From the NCBI GenBank assembly GCA_050698355.1, contig JBOHBN010000313.1, positions 1 through 9,743 on the forward strand: 9,743 nt of DNA, given 5' to 3'. A model generated the notes under the pieces. That model was given only the letters and a program-made list of their open reading frames with translations. It ran no database searches and was not told where the DNA came from. The position numbers and the translations under genes were made by a program. Positions 1 to 6,061 of the stretch are shown piece by piece; position 1 is the stretch's first letter; the number at the start of each line of letters is the position of its first letter. Origin of the DNA: JBOHBN01 sp050698355. Lineage in GTDB: Bacteria; Actinomycetota; Actinomycetes; Streptosporangiales; WHST01.

Positions 1-97
1 GGTTGGTGCCGCCGCCGAGGTACTTCGCGCTCGGCTCGGCGGCGGCCCGGAGGGCGGACTCGGCGTCGGCCGGCTTAACGTACGCGAACGGCCTCAT
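1..97 (-). CDS. Molybdenum hydroxylase FAD-binding subunit, N-terminal fragment
   Basis: Read leftward from an ATG at 97-95, the frame stays open to the window edge and gives MRPFAYVKPADAESALRAAA, ending in KYLGGGTN. This is the usual N-terminus of the FAD subunit (CoxM/YagS type) of xanthine dehydrogenase-like enzymes, where the GGGTN loop contacts the FAD pyrophosphate. The subunit passes electrons between the iron-sulfur subunit and the electron acceptor. Its ATG overlaps the TGA of the upstream 2Fe-2S gene (ATGA), so the two should be translationally coupled. Only about 32 codons are visible, and the molybdopterin subunit expected in such operons would lie outside the window. Confidence 0.82.
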   Translation of the reverse strand, partial: MRPFAYVKPADAESALRAAAEPSAKYLGGGTN

Positions 98-579
98 CGT
101 GCGTCCACCCCGGCGACTTCCTTGATCGCGTCCACGATCCCGTTGTACGCGCCGCAGCGGCACAAGTTCCCGCTCATCCGCTCCCTGATCTCCGCCTCGC
201 TGAGCACAGGCGACTCGGTCACGGCGCTGGGCATGCCGGCCTCGTACTCGGCCAGCATCCCGATCGCCGAGCAGATCTGGCCGGGCGTGCAGTAGCCGCA
301 CTGCAACCCATCGCGGCGTATGAACGCCTCCTGCAGCGGATGCGCCACTCCCTCGATCGTGGTGATCTCGTAACCGTCGTACTGGACGGCCAGGGCCAGG
401 CACGCGTTGATCCGTGTACCGCTGGCGAGCACCGTGCAGGCGCCGCAGGCGCCCTGGTCGCATCCCTTCTTCACACCGGTCACCCCGAGCCGCTCGCGCA
501 GCGCGTCGAGCAGGCTGACCCACGGCTCCACGTCGAGCGACTCGACGTGGCCGTTCACGTTCATCCGTATCTCGGTCAC
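94..579 (-). CDS. 2Fe-2S subunit of xanthine dehydrogenase-family enzyme
   Basis: This 161-residue protein has the normal length and layout of the small iron-sulfur subunit of molybdenum hydroxylases (CoxS/YagT type). The N-terminal plant-type ferredoxin domain holds the first cluster ligands C40, C45, C48 (GCDQGACGAC) and C60. The C-terminal helical domain holds the second cluster ligands C94, C97 (QCGYCTPG), C140 and C142 (GNLCRCGAYN). All eight ligands are present, so the gene looks functional. I chose the GTG at 579-577 because GGAGGA sits six bases upstream. The open frame extends to 696, but that extension would run through the promoter and lacks family similarity. The protein moves electrons from the molybdenum cofactor subunit to the FAD subunit. 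The substrate cannot be told from this subunit. Confidence 0.93.
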   Translation of the reverse strand: MTEIRMNVNGHVESLDVEPWVSLLDALRERLGVTGVKKGCDQGACGACTVLASGTRINACLALAVQYDGYEITTIEGVAHPLQEAFIRRDGLQCGYCTPGQICSAIGMLAEYEAGMPSAVTESPVLSEAEIRERMSGNLCRCGAYNGIVDAIKEVAGVDAR

Positions 580-584
580 GTGAC

Positions 585-590
585 TCCTCC
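585..590 (-). promoter_or_regulatory. Shine-Dalgarno fixing the GTG start of the 2Fe-2S gene
   Basis: GGAGGA on the minus strand lies at near-ideal spacing from the GTG at 579. It decides against the longer open frame starting at 696. Confidence 0.8.
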
Positions 591-609
591 ACGTCCAGAG
601 CTCCGACGC

Positions 610-652
610 TAACAGAACACCGTTTCCGTAACAAGTGGACGGTGTTCTGTTA
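610..652. promoter_or_regulatory. Perfect 14-bp inverted repeat, probable TetR operator
   Basis: TAACAGAACACCGT (610-623) is repeated exactly in inverted orientation as ACGGTGTTCTGTTA (639-652), with a 15-nt spacer. It lies in the 101-nt gap between the leftward molybdenum hydroxylase operon and the rightward tetR gene. TetR regulators commonly bind such dyads beside their own gene. The long total span (43 nt) could hold two dimers. It is unlikely to be a terminator because both flanking genes start here. The binding protein is inferred from position only. Confidence 0.65.
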
Positions 653-680
653 AGCGGCACGCCAGTATGCTGACCGGGAC

Positions 681-1346
681 ATGACGCGGCCGACATTTCT
701 CCGGGCCAGGCGGCCCGAGCACAAGCAGCAGCGGCGCGCGGCGATCCTTGACACCGCGCGCGAACTCGCGCGCGCCTCAGGGGTGCGCAACGTGAGCCTG
801 GGCGCAGTCGCCGAGGCCGTCGGCCTGGCGAAGTCGAACATCGTGCGCTACTTCGGCACCCGCGAAGAGATCTACCTCGAACTGCTCACCGAGGAATGGT
901 GCCAGTGGGCCGACACCGTGTCCGCTCGGCTGCGCGACGCCGGAGACACGGGCGACGCGGTGGCCGCCCTGGCCGAGACGATCGTGGCCCGGCTGCTGTT
1001 CTGCGACCTGCTCAGCCAGGTCTCCACCACCCTCGAGCGCAACGTGTCCGTCCCGGCCGCCCGCACGTTCAAACACGCTGTGCACGACCGCCTCGCCGAA
1101 ATGGGCGCCGAGGTCGCCGGCGCCACGGACCTGACCGAGCGTGAAGGCCGCGAACTGGTAGCCGCGGCCAGCGGCCTGGCCGGCATGCTCTACCCGGCGG
1201 CCAATCCCTCGCCCGCGCTCGTCCAGGTCTACAACGAAGACCCCGAGCTGGCCGCCTCACACCCCGAGCTGCCCACCACACTCATCCGAATGCTCTCCGC
1301 GCTGGCGGCCGGCCTGCCCACCCTCAGGGACGAGCGGCGCCGCTGA
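681..1346 (+). CDS. TetR/AcrR family transcriptional regulator
   Basis: This 221-residue protein has the standard TetR plan. After a basic N-terminus comes the three-helix DNA-binding domain at about residues 17-65, including VSLGAVAEAVGLAKSNIVRYF with the typical turn glycine and the aromatic pair near the end of the recognition helix. An all-helical ligand and dimer domain follows. The ATG at 681 begins just before the conserved HTH region, and upstream there is only a weak purine stretch (gaccggga). The gene is divergent from the molybdenum hydroxylase operon and follows a 14-bp inverted repeat, so control of itself and of that operon is the simplest inference. The ligand is unknown. It is convergent with the second tetR gene, with only 23 nt between them. 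Confidence 0.9.
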   Translation: MTRPTFLRARRPEHKQQRRAAILDTARELARASGVRNVSLGAVAEAVGLAKSNIVRYFGTREEIYLELLTEEWCQWADTVSARLRDAGDTGDAVAALAETIVARLLFCDLLSQVSTTLERNVSVPAARTFKHAVHDRLAEMGAEVAGATDLTEREGRELVAAASGLAGMLYPAANPSPALVQVYNEDPELAASHPELPTTLIRMLSALAAGLPTLRDERRR

Positions 1347-1369
1347 CGCACGCGCCGGATGGTCCGCCG

Positions 1370-2017
1370 CTATGCCGGGCGGTCGTCGCGGTCGGGGGTG
1401 GTCAGGTACAGGGTGGCCATGTCGACGACCTGTTCACACCATTGGGCCCAGGAGATCCCGTCGGGGGCGTTCCGGCCGATGACCGCCCGGTGGATGCAGG
1501 CGGCGGTGATCGTCCGAACGGAGATGGCCAGCGCGGTCGCCGGGTCGGAGCGGCGGACCTCGTCCAGGTGGGCGGTGGTCGCGTCAAGGAACAGCCGCTG
1601 GATGTTCTCCAGCGCCCGCCGGGACCGCTCGGACGACCCGATGGGGCGGGCACCGCCGACCACATGCGGGATGACGTGGGCGCCGGCGGAGAACCCGTCG
1701 GCCAGGGCGCGGGTGAACACGTCGATGACCTCGCGCAGGCCACCGTCGGCGGAGTCGAGGGCCGCGGTGATGTCGTCCTCCACCCGGGTGAGCAGCCGGT
1801 CCTTGACCGCGGTCAGCAGTTGCTCCTTGCCGTCGAACCGGCGGTAGATCGCGCCCACCGACAGGCCGGCCCGCTCCGCGACGGCGGCCATGTTGAGGTC
1901 GTCGAACCCGGTGGCGACCAGCTCCTGCTCCGCCGACACCAGGATCCGCTGCAACGCCACACGGCTTCGCGCCTGCCGCGGCGGGCGGAAGCCAAGCGGG
2001 GCGTTCTCCGAAGCCAC
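1370..2017 (-). CDS. TetR/AcrR family transcriptional regulator, adjacent to P450 cassette
   Basis: This 215-residue protein carries a TetR HTH at about residues 18-65 (LNMAAVAERAGLSVGAIYRRF, then GKEQLL) followed by a helical effector domain. The chosen start is the GTG at 2017-2015, which leaves a 17-residue basic lead (PPRQARSR) before the HTH, as is common in the family. No strong ribosome site precedes it, so the exact start is uncertain. The gene is divergent from the P450-ferredoxin-monooxygenase cassette, whose promoter holds inverted repeats, so it is the likely repressor of that cassette. Its sequence is clearly different from the other TetR in the window. Confidence 0.9.
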   Translation of the reverse strand: MASENAPLGFRPPRQARSRVALQRILVSAEQELVATGFDDLNMAAVAERAGLSVGAIYRRFDGKEQLLTAVKDRLLTRVEDDITAALDSADGGLREVIDVFTRALADGFSAGAHVIPHVVGGARPIGSSERSRRALENIQRLFLDATTAHLDEVRRSDPATALAISVRTITAACIHRAVIGRNAPDGISWAQWCEQVVDMATLYLTTPDRDDRPA

Positions 2018-2095
2018 GTGCTCGACGTTACCGGCAGGCCGGCCGGATGAGGTAATGGCCGGAGACGGTTCGGCGGCTACGTATAGCGACGAGCT

Positions 2096-2125
2096 TTGAC
2101 AATCGCGTGCCCGGCTGGTTCTATT
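2096..2125 (+). promoter_or_regulatory. Probable promoter of the P450 cassette
   Basis: A perfect TTGACA -35 hexamer lies at 2096-2101. A weaker -10 candidate, TTCTAT or TCTATT (2119-2125), follows after 17-18 nt. Transcription would start near 2131-2134, inside the inverted repeat. The -10 assignment is tentative. Confidence 0.5.
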
Positions 2126-2147
2126 GCGAATAGAAGTTCATATTCGC
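2121..2147. promoter_or_regulatory. Overlapping inverted repeats, probable operator
   Basis: CTATT-GCG-AATAG (2121-2133) is a perfect short palindrome. GCGAATA (2126-2132) is also inverted exactly as TATTCGC (2141-2147) across an 8-nt spacer. Together they cover the -10 and expected start region of the P450 promoter, next to the divergent tetR gene. AT-rich dyads in GC-rich DNA at such a place are typical of repressor sites. TetR binding is inferred. Confidence 0.6.
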
Positions 2148-2150
2148 GTT

Positions 2151-2156
2151 GAGGGG
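2151..2156 (+). promoter_or_regulatory. Shine-Dalgarno fixing the P450 start
   Basis: GAGGGG is placed 5 nt before the ATG at 2162. The in-frame GTG at 2156 overlaps this site, so it is an unlikely start. Confidence 0.7.
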
Positions 2157-2161
2157 TGTTC

Positions 2162-3388
2162 ATGACGAACAGCACCGGCGAACTCGCCGACCTGGAGCTT
2201 CCGGTCACGCGCGGCTGCCCGTTCGCGGCGCCCGAGGGATACGCGCGGCTGCGCGAGCAGGCGCCGATCAACAAGGTCCGCCTGGTCAGCGGCGCCGAAG
2301 CGTGGGTCGTGTCCGGGCACGAGGAGGGCCGGGCCGTCCTCGCCGACCGGCGATTCTCCTCCAACCGGGCCGGCGAGGGCTTCCCGATCGTCGACCCTGA
2401 CCCCGGGCTGCGGAAGCGGATCGGCGGCGGCCAGACGCGGACGATGATCAGCATGGACGGCGAGGAGCACGCCGCGACCCGGCGCGCGGTGCTCGGCGAG
2501 TTCACCATGAAGCGGCTGAACGCCATGGAGCCGCGGATCCAGGCGATCGTCGACGGCTTCATCGACGACATGCTGGCCACCGAGAAGCGCCCGGTCGACC
2601 TGGTGCAGGCGCTGTCACTGCCGGTCCCATCGCTGGTGATCTGCGAGCTGCTCGGCGCGCCGTACACCGACCACGACTTCTTCCAGAGCCGTACCGGCAC
2701 GGCGATCCGCCGGAGCGTGCCGCCGGAGGATCGGCAGCGCGCATTCGCCGAGCTGCGCGCCTACATGGACGACCTGGTCACCCGCAAGGAGGCCGAACCC
2801 GGCGACGACCTGTTCAGCCGGCTGATCGCCAAACAGCGCGAGGACGGCACCCTCGACCACGCAAGCCTGGTGAGCATGGCCTTCCTGCTGCTGGGCGCCG
2901 GCCACGAGACCACCGCGAACATGATCTCCCTCGGCGTGATCGGCCTGCTGAACCACCCGGAGCAACTGGCCCGGATCACCGCCGACCCGGCCAAGACGCC
3001 GATGGCCGTGGAGGAACTGCTGCGCTACTTCTCCATCGCCGACACGGTCACCTCCCGCGTCGCGACCGAGGACGTGCAGATCGGCGACGTGACGATCAAG
3101 GCAGGCGAGGGGGTGGTCGTCTCCGGGCTGTCCGCCGACTGGGACCCACAGGTGTTCGCGACCCCCGAGGAACTGGACGTCGAGCGCGGCGCCCGCCACC
3201 ACATCGCCTTCGGGTTCGGCCCGCACCAGTGCCTGGGTCAGAACCTGGCCCGGATGGAGCTGCGGATCGTGTTCGACACGCTGTTCCGCCGCATCCACGG
3301 CCTGCGACTGGCCGCGCCGGTCAACGAGCTCCCGTTCAAGACCGACGGCGGCCTGTACGGGGCGTACGAACTTCCCGTCACCTGGTAA
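2162..3388 (+). CDS. Cytochrome P450 (CYP105-like bacterial class I)
   Basis: This 408-residue soluble P450 is of normal bacterial length. It has the oxygen-activation I-helix motif AGHETT at residues 246-251, the K-helix EELLR with E285 and R288, and the heme loop FGFGPHQCLG with proximal Cys357. The opening CPFAAPEGYARLRE and the ferredoxin gene directly downstream resemble CYP105 enzymes. These catalyse monooxygenation of xenobiotics or natural products with electrons from NAD(P)H via a ferredoxin reductase and a ferredoxin. No reductase gene is visible here, so it may be encoded elsewhere. The meander region reads SADWDP where many relatives have SANRDP. This is a small departure, not a missing catalytic residue. 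The start is ATG 2162, supported by GAGGGG. The substrate cannot be inferred. Confidence 0.95.
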   Translation: MTNSTGELADLELPVTRGCPFAAPEGYARLREQAPINKVRLVSGAEAWVVSGHEEGRAVLADRRFSSNRAGEGFPIVDPDPGLRKRIGGGQTRTMISMDGEEHAATRRAVLGEFTMKRLNAMEPRIQAIVDGFIDDMLATEKRPVDLVQALSLPVPSLVICELLGAPYTDHDFFQSRTGTAIRRSVPPEDRQRAFAELRAYMDDLVTRKEAEPGDDLFSRLIAKQREDGTLDHASLVSMAFLLLGAGHETTANMISLGVIGLLNHPEQLARITADPAKTPMAVEELLRYFSIADTVTSRVATEDVQIGDVTIKAGEGVVVSGLSADWDPQVFATPEELDVERGARHHIAFGFGPHQCLGQNLARMELRIVFDTLFRRIHGLRLAAPVNELPFKTDGGLYGAYELPVTW

Positions 3389-3392
3389 GGAG
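3387..3392 (+). promoter_or_regulatory. Shine-Dalgarno for ferredoxin overlapping P450 stop codon
   Basis: AAGGAG overlaps the last two bases of the P450 TAA stop and stands 6 nt before the TTG start of the ferredoxin. This supports both the rare start and translational coupling. Confidence 0.75.
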
Positions 3393-3398
3393 CACACG

Positions 3399-3593
3399 TT
3401 GCTGATCAAGGCAGACACCGGCGTCTGCATCGGTTCCGGACAATGCGTCCTGACCGAACCCGCCGTATTCGATCAGGACGACGACGGCATGGTGACGCTG
3501 TTGACCGACCACCCCGACGGCGAGACCGCCGCGCACGCCCGGGAAGCGGTCGACCTGTGCCCGTCCCGTGCCCTCTCCATCACCGAGGAATAG
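3399..3593 (+). CDS. 3Fe-4S ferredoxin, P450 redox partner
   Basis: This 64-residue acidic protein has the CYP105-associated ferredoxin pattern: C10-IGSGQ-C16 near the N-terminus and C54-P near the C-terminus. Ser13 stands where 4Fe-4S ferredoxins have a further cysteine, so a 3Fe-4S cluster is expected. It should carry single electrons to the P450 encoded 10 nt upstream. The TTG start at 3399 gives the conserved N-terminus (MLIKADTGVCIG) and has AAGGAG at good spacing. There is no alternative ATG before C10. The gap to the following monooxygenase start is 29 nt, consistent with one transcript. Confidence 0.92.
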   Translation: MLIKADTGVCIGSGQCVLTEPAVFDQDDDGMVTLLTDHPDGETAAHAREAVDLCPSRALSITEE

Positions 3594-3622
3594 CCCTCCC
3601 GACAGACACAAAGAAGGTATGC

Positions 3623-4735
3623 GTGAGTTCCGTACGTGTGGTGATCGTCGGCGGCGGGATCGGTGGTCTCACGGCGGCCCTGGCGCTGCGGTTCGCCGGG
3701 GCCGAGGTCGCCGTGTACGAGCAGGCCCCCGTCCTCGGCGAGGTCGGCGCGGGGGTGGCGCTCGCGCCCGCTGGCATGCGGGTCATGCGACGACTGGGTG
3801 TCGCCGAGGAGGTGACACGGCTCGCGGGCACGGTCGCCGCGGTCGAGGCCCGCCGGCTCCGCCATGGCAGGACCGAGCTTCGGGGTCGAGGGTTCCGCCA
3901 TGGGCATGTACCGCCCCGACCTCGTCGAGACGCTGGCCGCGGCCCTGCCCGACGAGGTGCTTCACACCGGGCATCGATGCGTCACATTCAGCCAGGATCA
4001 GCGATCGGCGCGGGTCGCGTTCGACAACGGCGTCAGCGTCGAGGCCGACATGATCGTCGGCGCCGACGGCATCCACTCCGTACTGCAACATCATGTCGTG
4101 AAGCCGCGGCCCCCGGTGTTCTCCGGCAGGACCGCCTACCGCGGGGTACTGCCCGCGGACCGGTTGCCCGACTGGCCGCGCCACGCGTGCGTCCTGTGGA
4201 ACGGCGAGGGCAAGCGCTTCCTCACGTTCCCCGTACGCGCAGGCGAACTGCGCAACTACGTGGGATTCGTGCCCGCGGACGAGCAGATGCGCGAATCATG
4301 GTCAGCTCCAGGGTCTCCCGCGGCGTTGGCCGCCGAGTTCTCCGGCTGGGACCCCCGGCTGAGTGGGCTGATCGCCCAGATCGAGACGACATTCCGGGGG
4401 GACTCTACGACCGCGATCCCCTGACCCACTGGACGCGCGGCCGGCTCACCCTGCTGGGCGACGCCGCACACGCCATGCTGCCGCACATGGGCCAAGGAGC
4501 CAACCAGTCCATCGAGGACGCGATGGCACTGACCACCCTGATCCGGGGTCTCAACACCACCGATATCCCCCAAGCACTGATCCACTACGAACGGCTACGA
4601 CGCGCCCGCACCGCATTGATCCAACAAGGCTCCCGAGCCAACGGCATGCGCATGAACTCACGAGACACGATGAGCATGGATCGACCCGGAATCGACGACT
4701 ACGACATCGAAACTGAAGCCGAAGCACGACGGTAA
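3623..4735 (+). pseudogene. FAD-dependent monooxygenase, double frameshift
   Basis: The sequence encodes a salicylate hydroxylase-like flavin monooxygenase of about 370 residues, but in three pieces. Segment one starts at GTG 3623 (AAGAAGG 5 nt upstream) and has the dinucleotide-binding motif VVIVGGGIGGL. Family sequence then moves to the +1 frame between about 3860 and 3900. Segment two contains MYRPDLVETLAAAL and the GADGIHS motif and meets a stop at 4424. Similarity returns to the first frame at a run of six G at 4396-4401, where one missing base explains the shift. Segment three has LLGDAAHAMLPHMGQGAN, the FAD ribityl-binding motif, and ends at the TAA at 4735. All parts look well conserved, so the damage is recent or is sequencing error. 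Such enzymes hydroxylate aromatic rings with NAD(P)H and oxygen. It probably belonged to the P450-ferredoxin transcript. Confidence 0.85.
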
Positions 4736-4767
4736 CCGATCATCGCCGGACCAACCTTCACTGAACA

Positions 4768-4782
4768 CCCGGCGAAGCCGGG
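4768..4782 (+). terminator. Hairpin after the P450 cassette, possible terminator
   Basis: CCCGGC-GAA-GCCGGG forms a perfect 6-bp GC stem with a 3-nt loop 33 nt after the monooxygenase stop. There is no T-run, which is common for actinomycete terminators but leaves the call uncertain. Confidence 0.5.
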
Positions 4783-5097
4783 CAGGCGTGAGAAAGCCCT
4801 GACCAGCGGAGTCTCACATAGATGGTACGCAAAGATTCTCAGTGACCTGGGGGGGTATCCGTACGCTCATCCCAGTGTCGACTCGACGATGTCGGCCCGA
4901 CAGATAAACGCGAACGCTTCCGGCCAACTCGTCGTTCGACTGATACCTGCAGTAGCGGTCTACTACACCGCCAGCAGCCATCCGCTGACCTGCGTGAAGT
5001 CCAGCGCAGGCGGCAACCGCGACACGTATTCGACAGAGCCTGGCACGAATTGGGCCAATATGCTCCACGCGACAGGTCCGGCCGAGCCTCAGCCGCG

Positions 5098-5141
5098 AGG
5101 CTGGAACATCGAGGAGGTGGGATCCAATGATGTTCCAGCCT
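5098..5141 (+). other. 13-bp inverted repeat with Shine-Dalgarno in its loop
   Basis: AGGCTGGAACATC (5098-5110) is repeated inverted as GATGTTCCAGCCT (5129-5141) around an 18-nt loop holding GAGGAGGTG. ATG codons at 5127 and 5130 lie at the loop edge and in the 3' arm. The predicted 29-residue frame (MMFQPAAISTICRLRG..., stop 5214-5216) matches nothing I know. It could be a translation-controlling hairpin, a protein-binding dyad such as a recombinase arm site, or chance. Confidence 0.35.
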
Positions 5142-5200
5142 GCCGCCATATCGACCATCTGTCGCTTACGTGGCACTCCTGTCCAGATTGCCTGCTTCAT

Positions 5201-5241
5201 CCTGTCGCGCCAGTGACGCCAGTCGCGCCTGTCACGCCAGT
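5201..5241 (-). repeat. 9-nt tandem repeat, left copy
   Basis: On the minus strand this reads as successive 9-nt units of the form ACTGGCGTG, ACAGGCGCG, ACTGGCGTC, ACTGGCGCG, ACAGG. One frame gives GVTGATGVTGATG. It closely matches, in inverted orientation, the repeat in the ATPase gene at 7575-7613. Confidence 0.75.
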
Positions 5242-5341
5242 GTTAGGACCACCGGCGCGACAGGGTTGGTAAGGGATCCAGCTGGTACGGCCGGTCAGCG
5301 TGGGATCAGCGTCTCCGAGCAACACCCGCGACCGCAACCGT

Positions 5342-5557
5342 CTATCCGGCCGAGCCCTCACGCGCATTTGTCCGTGGACGTGCCTTGACCCACCGACGAA
5401 TCGTGGCCGGCCGCCAGACGGGCTCACGACCGATGCGCCGGTCAGCAGGAGGCATCTGTCCGCGAGCGGCGTAGGACCGCACTGTCGAGGCCGCTACCTC
5501 GAGGTAGCGGGCAACATCCTGCGTCGTCCACCAGTCCCTGGGGAGTTCGTCGGCCAT
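5342..5557 (-). CDS. Small helix-turn-helix DNA-binding protein (MerR/excisionase-like)
   Basis: This 71-residue protein is almost entirely a winged-helix HTH of the MerR/AlpA/excisionase type: WWTTQDVARYLEVAASTVRSY, then basic wing residues and VWRPATIRRWVKARPR. Such proteins bind DNA as recombination directionality factors or as small regulators. The ATG at 5557 lies 9 nt after the stop of the SLOG gene, so it should be co-transcribed last in the leftward operon. No clear Shine-Dalgarno is visible, which fits coupled translation. A separate excisionase-like gene precedes the integrase, so this one may be a regulator or a second directionality factor. Confidence 0.8.
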   Translation of the reverse strand: MADELPRDWWTTQDVARYLEVAASTVRSYAARGQMPPADRRIGREPVWRPATIRRWVKARPRTNAREGSAG

Positions 5558-5566
5558 TGCTGCAGG

Positions 5567-6061
5567 TTACAGCGCTTGCGCTGGTTCGTCGCGGCGTGCT
5601 CCGGTCGGCCATATGCGCGTGATCGGTAATCCTCGGTCGCGGGCCACTTGGACGATGTCAGCGGTGCCGCCGTAGCCGCGGGCGGCCTGCCCGTCCCACA
5701 CGGCGAAGAGGCGACCGGCGCTGTCGAGCATCGTCTTGCTCGCCTCCATATGCGCCTCAGATGTCGATTCGATCCGGCCTAGCCGGCGTACGGTCGCGGC
5801 GTTCGCGATCAGCTCGTCGTAGCTTGCGTGAGCGTCGGCCGGTAGCCCGTCGCGGTACTGCTTGGCTGGGACGACGACCTCCAGCGTGCCGCCGGCGTCG
5901 AGGACCGCGCGGGCGAACAGCTGGTCGGCTCCGTCGGCGAGGCAGCTGACGCCAACCAGGTCGCTCCGGTCGATCTCGGCGAGTTGGTCGCGGATGGCCC
6001 GGTCGACCAGCCGCTCGGTCGCTGCGGGCAGTCCGCGGTGCCCGGTGATCGCAATCCTCAT
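5567..6061 (-). CDS. SLOG-fold putative nucleotide-binding protein
   Basis: From ATG 6061 the protein has 164 residues in a Rossmann-like SLOG (LOG/DprA/YpsA-related) pattern. The N-terminal strand and loop is MRIAITGHRG, with H8 and R9. SCLADGADQLFA at residues 39-50 is the helix after the second strand. VWDGQAARGYGGTADIV at 121-137 is the glycine-rich loop, followed by a final GLPITRIW strand. SLOG proteins bind or cleave nucleotides or nucleotide-derived ligands, and several families occur in conflict and signalling systems. The true ligand is unknown. The open frame extends upstream to 6226, but the ATG at 6061 overlaps the TGA of the preceding TPR gene (ATGA) and directly begins the domain. 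It is the middle gene of a three-gene leftward operon. Confidence 0.82.
   Translation of the reverse strand: MRIAITGHRGLPAATERLVDRAIRDQLAEIDRSDLVGVSCLADGADQLFARAVLDAGGTLEVVVPAKQYRDGLPADAHASYDELIANAATVRRLGRIESTSEAHMEASKTMLDSAGRLFAVWDGQAARGYGGTADIVQVARDRGLPITRIWPTGARRDEPAQAL

Larger units (their letters stand above)
4736..5341. other. Gene-poor spacer at left border of the integrated element
   Basis: No recognisable gene was found in this 606-nt stretch. Two open frames exist: leftward 5200-4814 and rightward 4889-5272. They overlap on opposite strands, show no family motifs and no convincing codon bias. Base composition is less GC-biased here than in the flanking genes. The stretch contains a hairpin after the monooxygenase (4768-4782), a GTGAGA/TCTCAC dyad (4788-4793 and 4812-4817), a 13-bp inverted repeat (5098-5141), and a 9-nt tandem repeat (5201-5241). 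The left end of the mobile remnant probably lies in here, but no attachment site could be identified. Confidence 0.6.

Noticed and set aside
340..612. Rightward open frame antisense to the 2Fe-2S subunit
   Set aside because: It mirrors the real leftward gene with eight conserved cysteine ligands and lacks motifs of its own.
1442..2050. Long rightward open frame antisense to the second tetR
   Set aside because: It is rich in G, D, R and V as expected for the shadow of a GC-rich gene, while the leftward frame has a clear TetR HTH.
2615..3430. 271-residue leftward open frame antisense to the P450
   Set aside because: It is a shadow of the P450, whose I-helix, EELLR and heme-Cys motifs prove the rightward strand.
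3473..3907. Leftward open frame across the ferredoxin and monooxygenase start
   Set aside because: It overlaps two well-supported rightward genes and shows no family features.
5201..5241. Possible CRISPR-like or integron-like repeat
   Set aside because: The units are contiguous 9-nt near-repeats without spacers and read as GAT-type codons, so neither CRISPR nor attC structure fits.
4814..5272. Open frames of 128 (leftward) and 127 (rightward) residues in the spacer
   Set aside because: They overlap on opposite strands, have no recognisable motifs and no good ribosome sites. I treat the region as non-coding, with low certainty.
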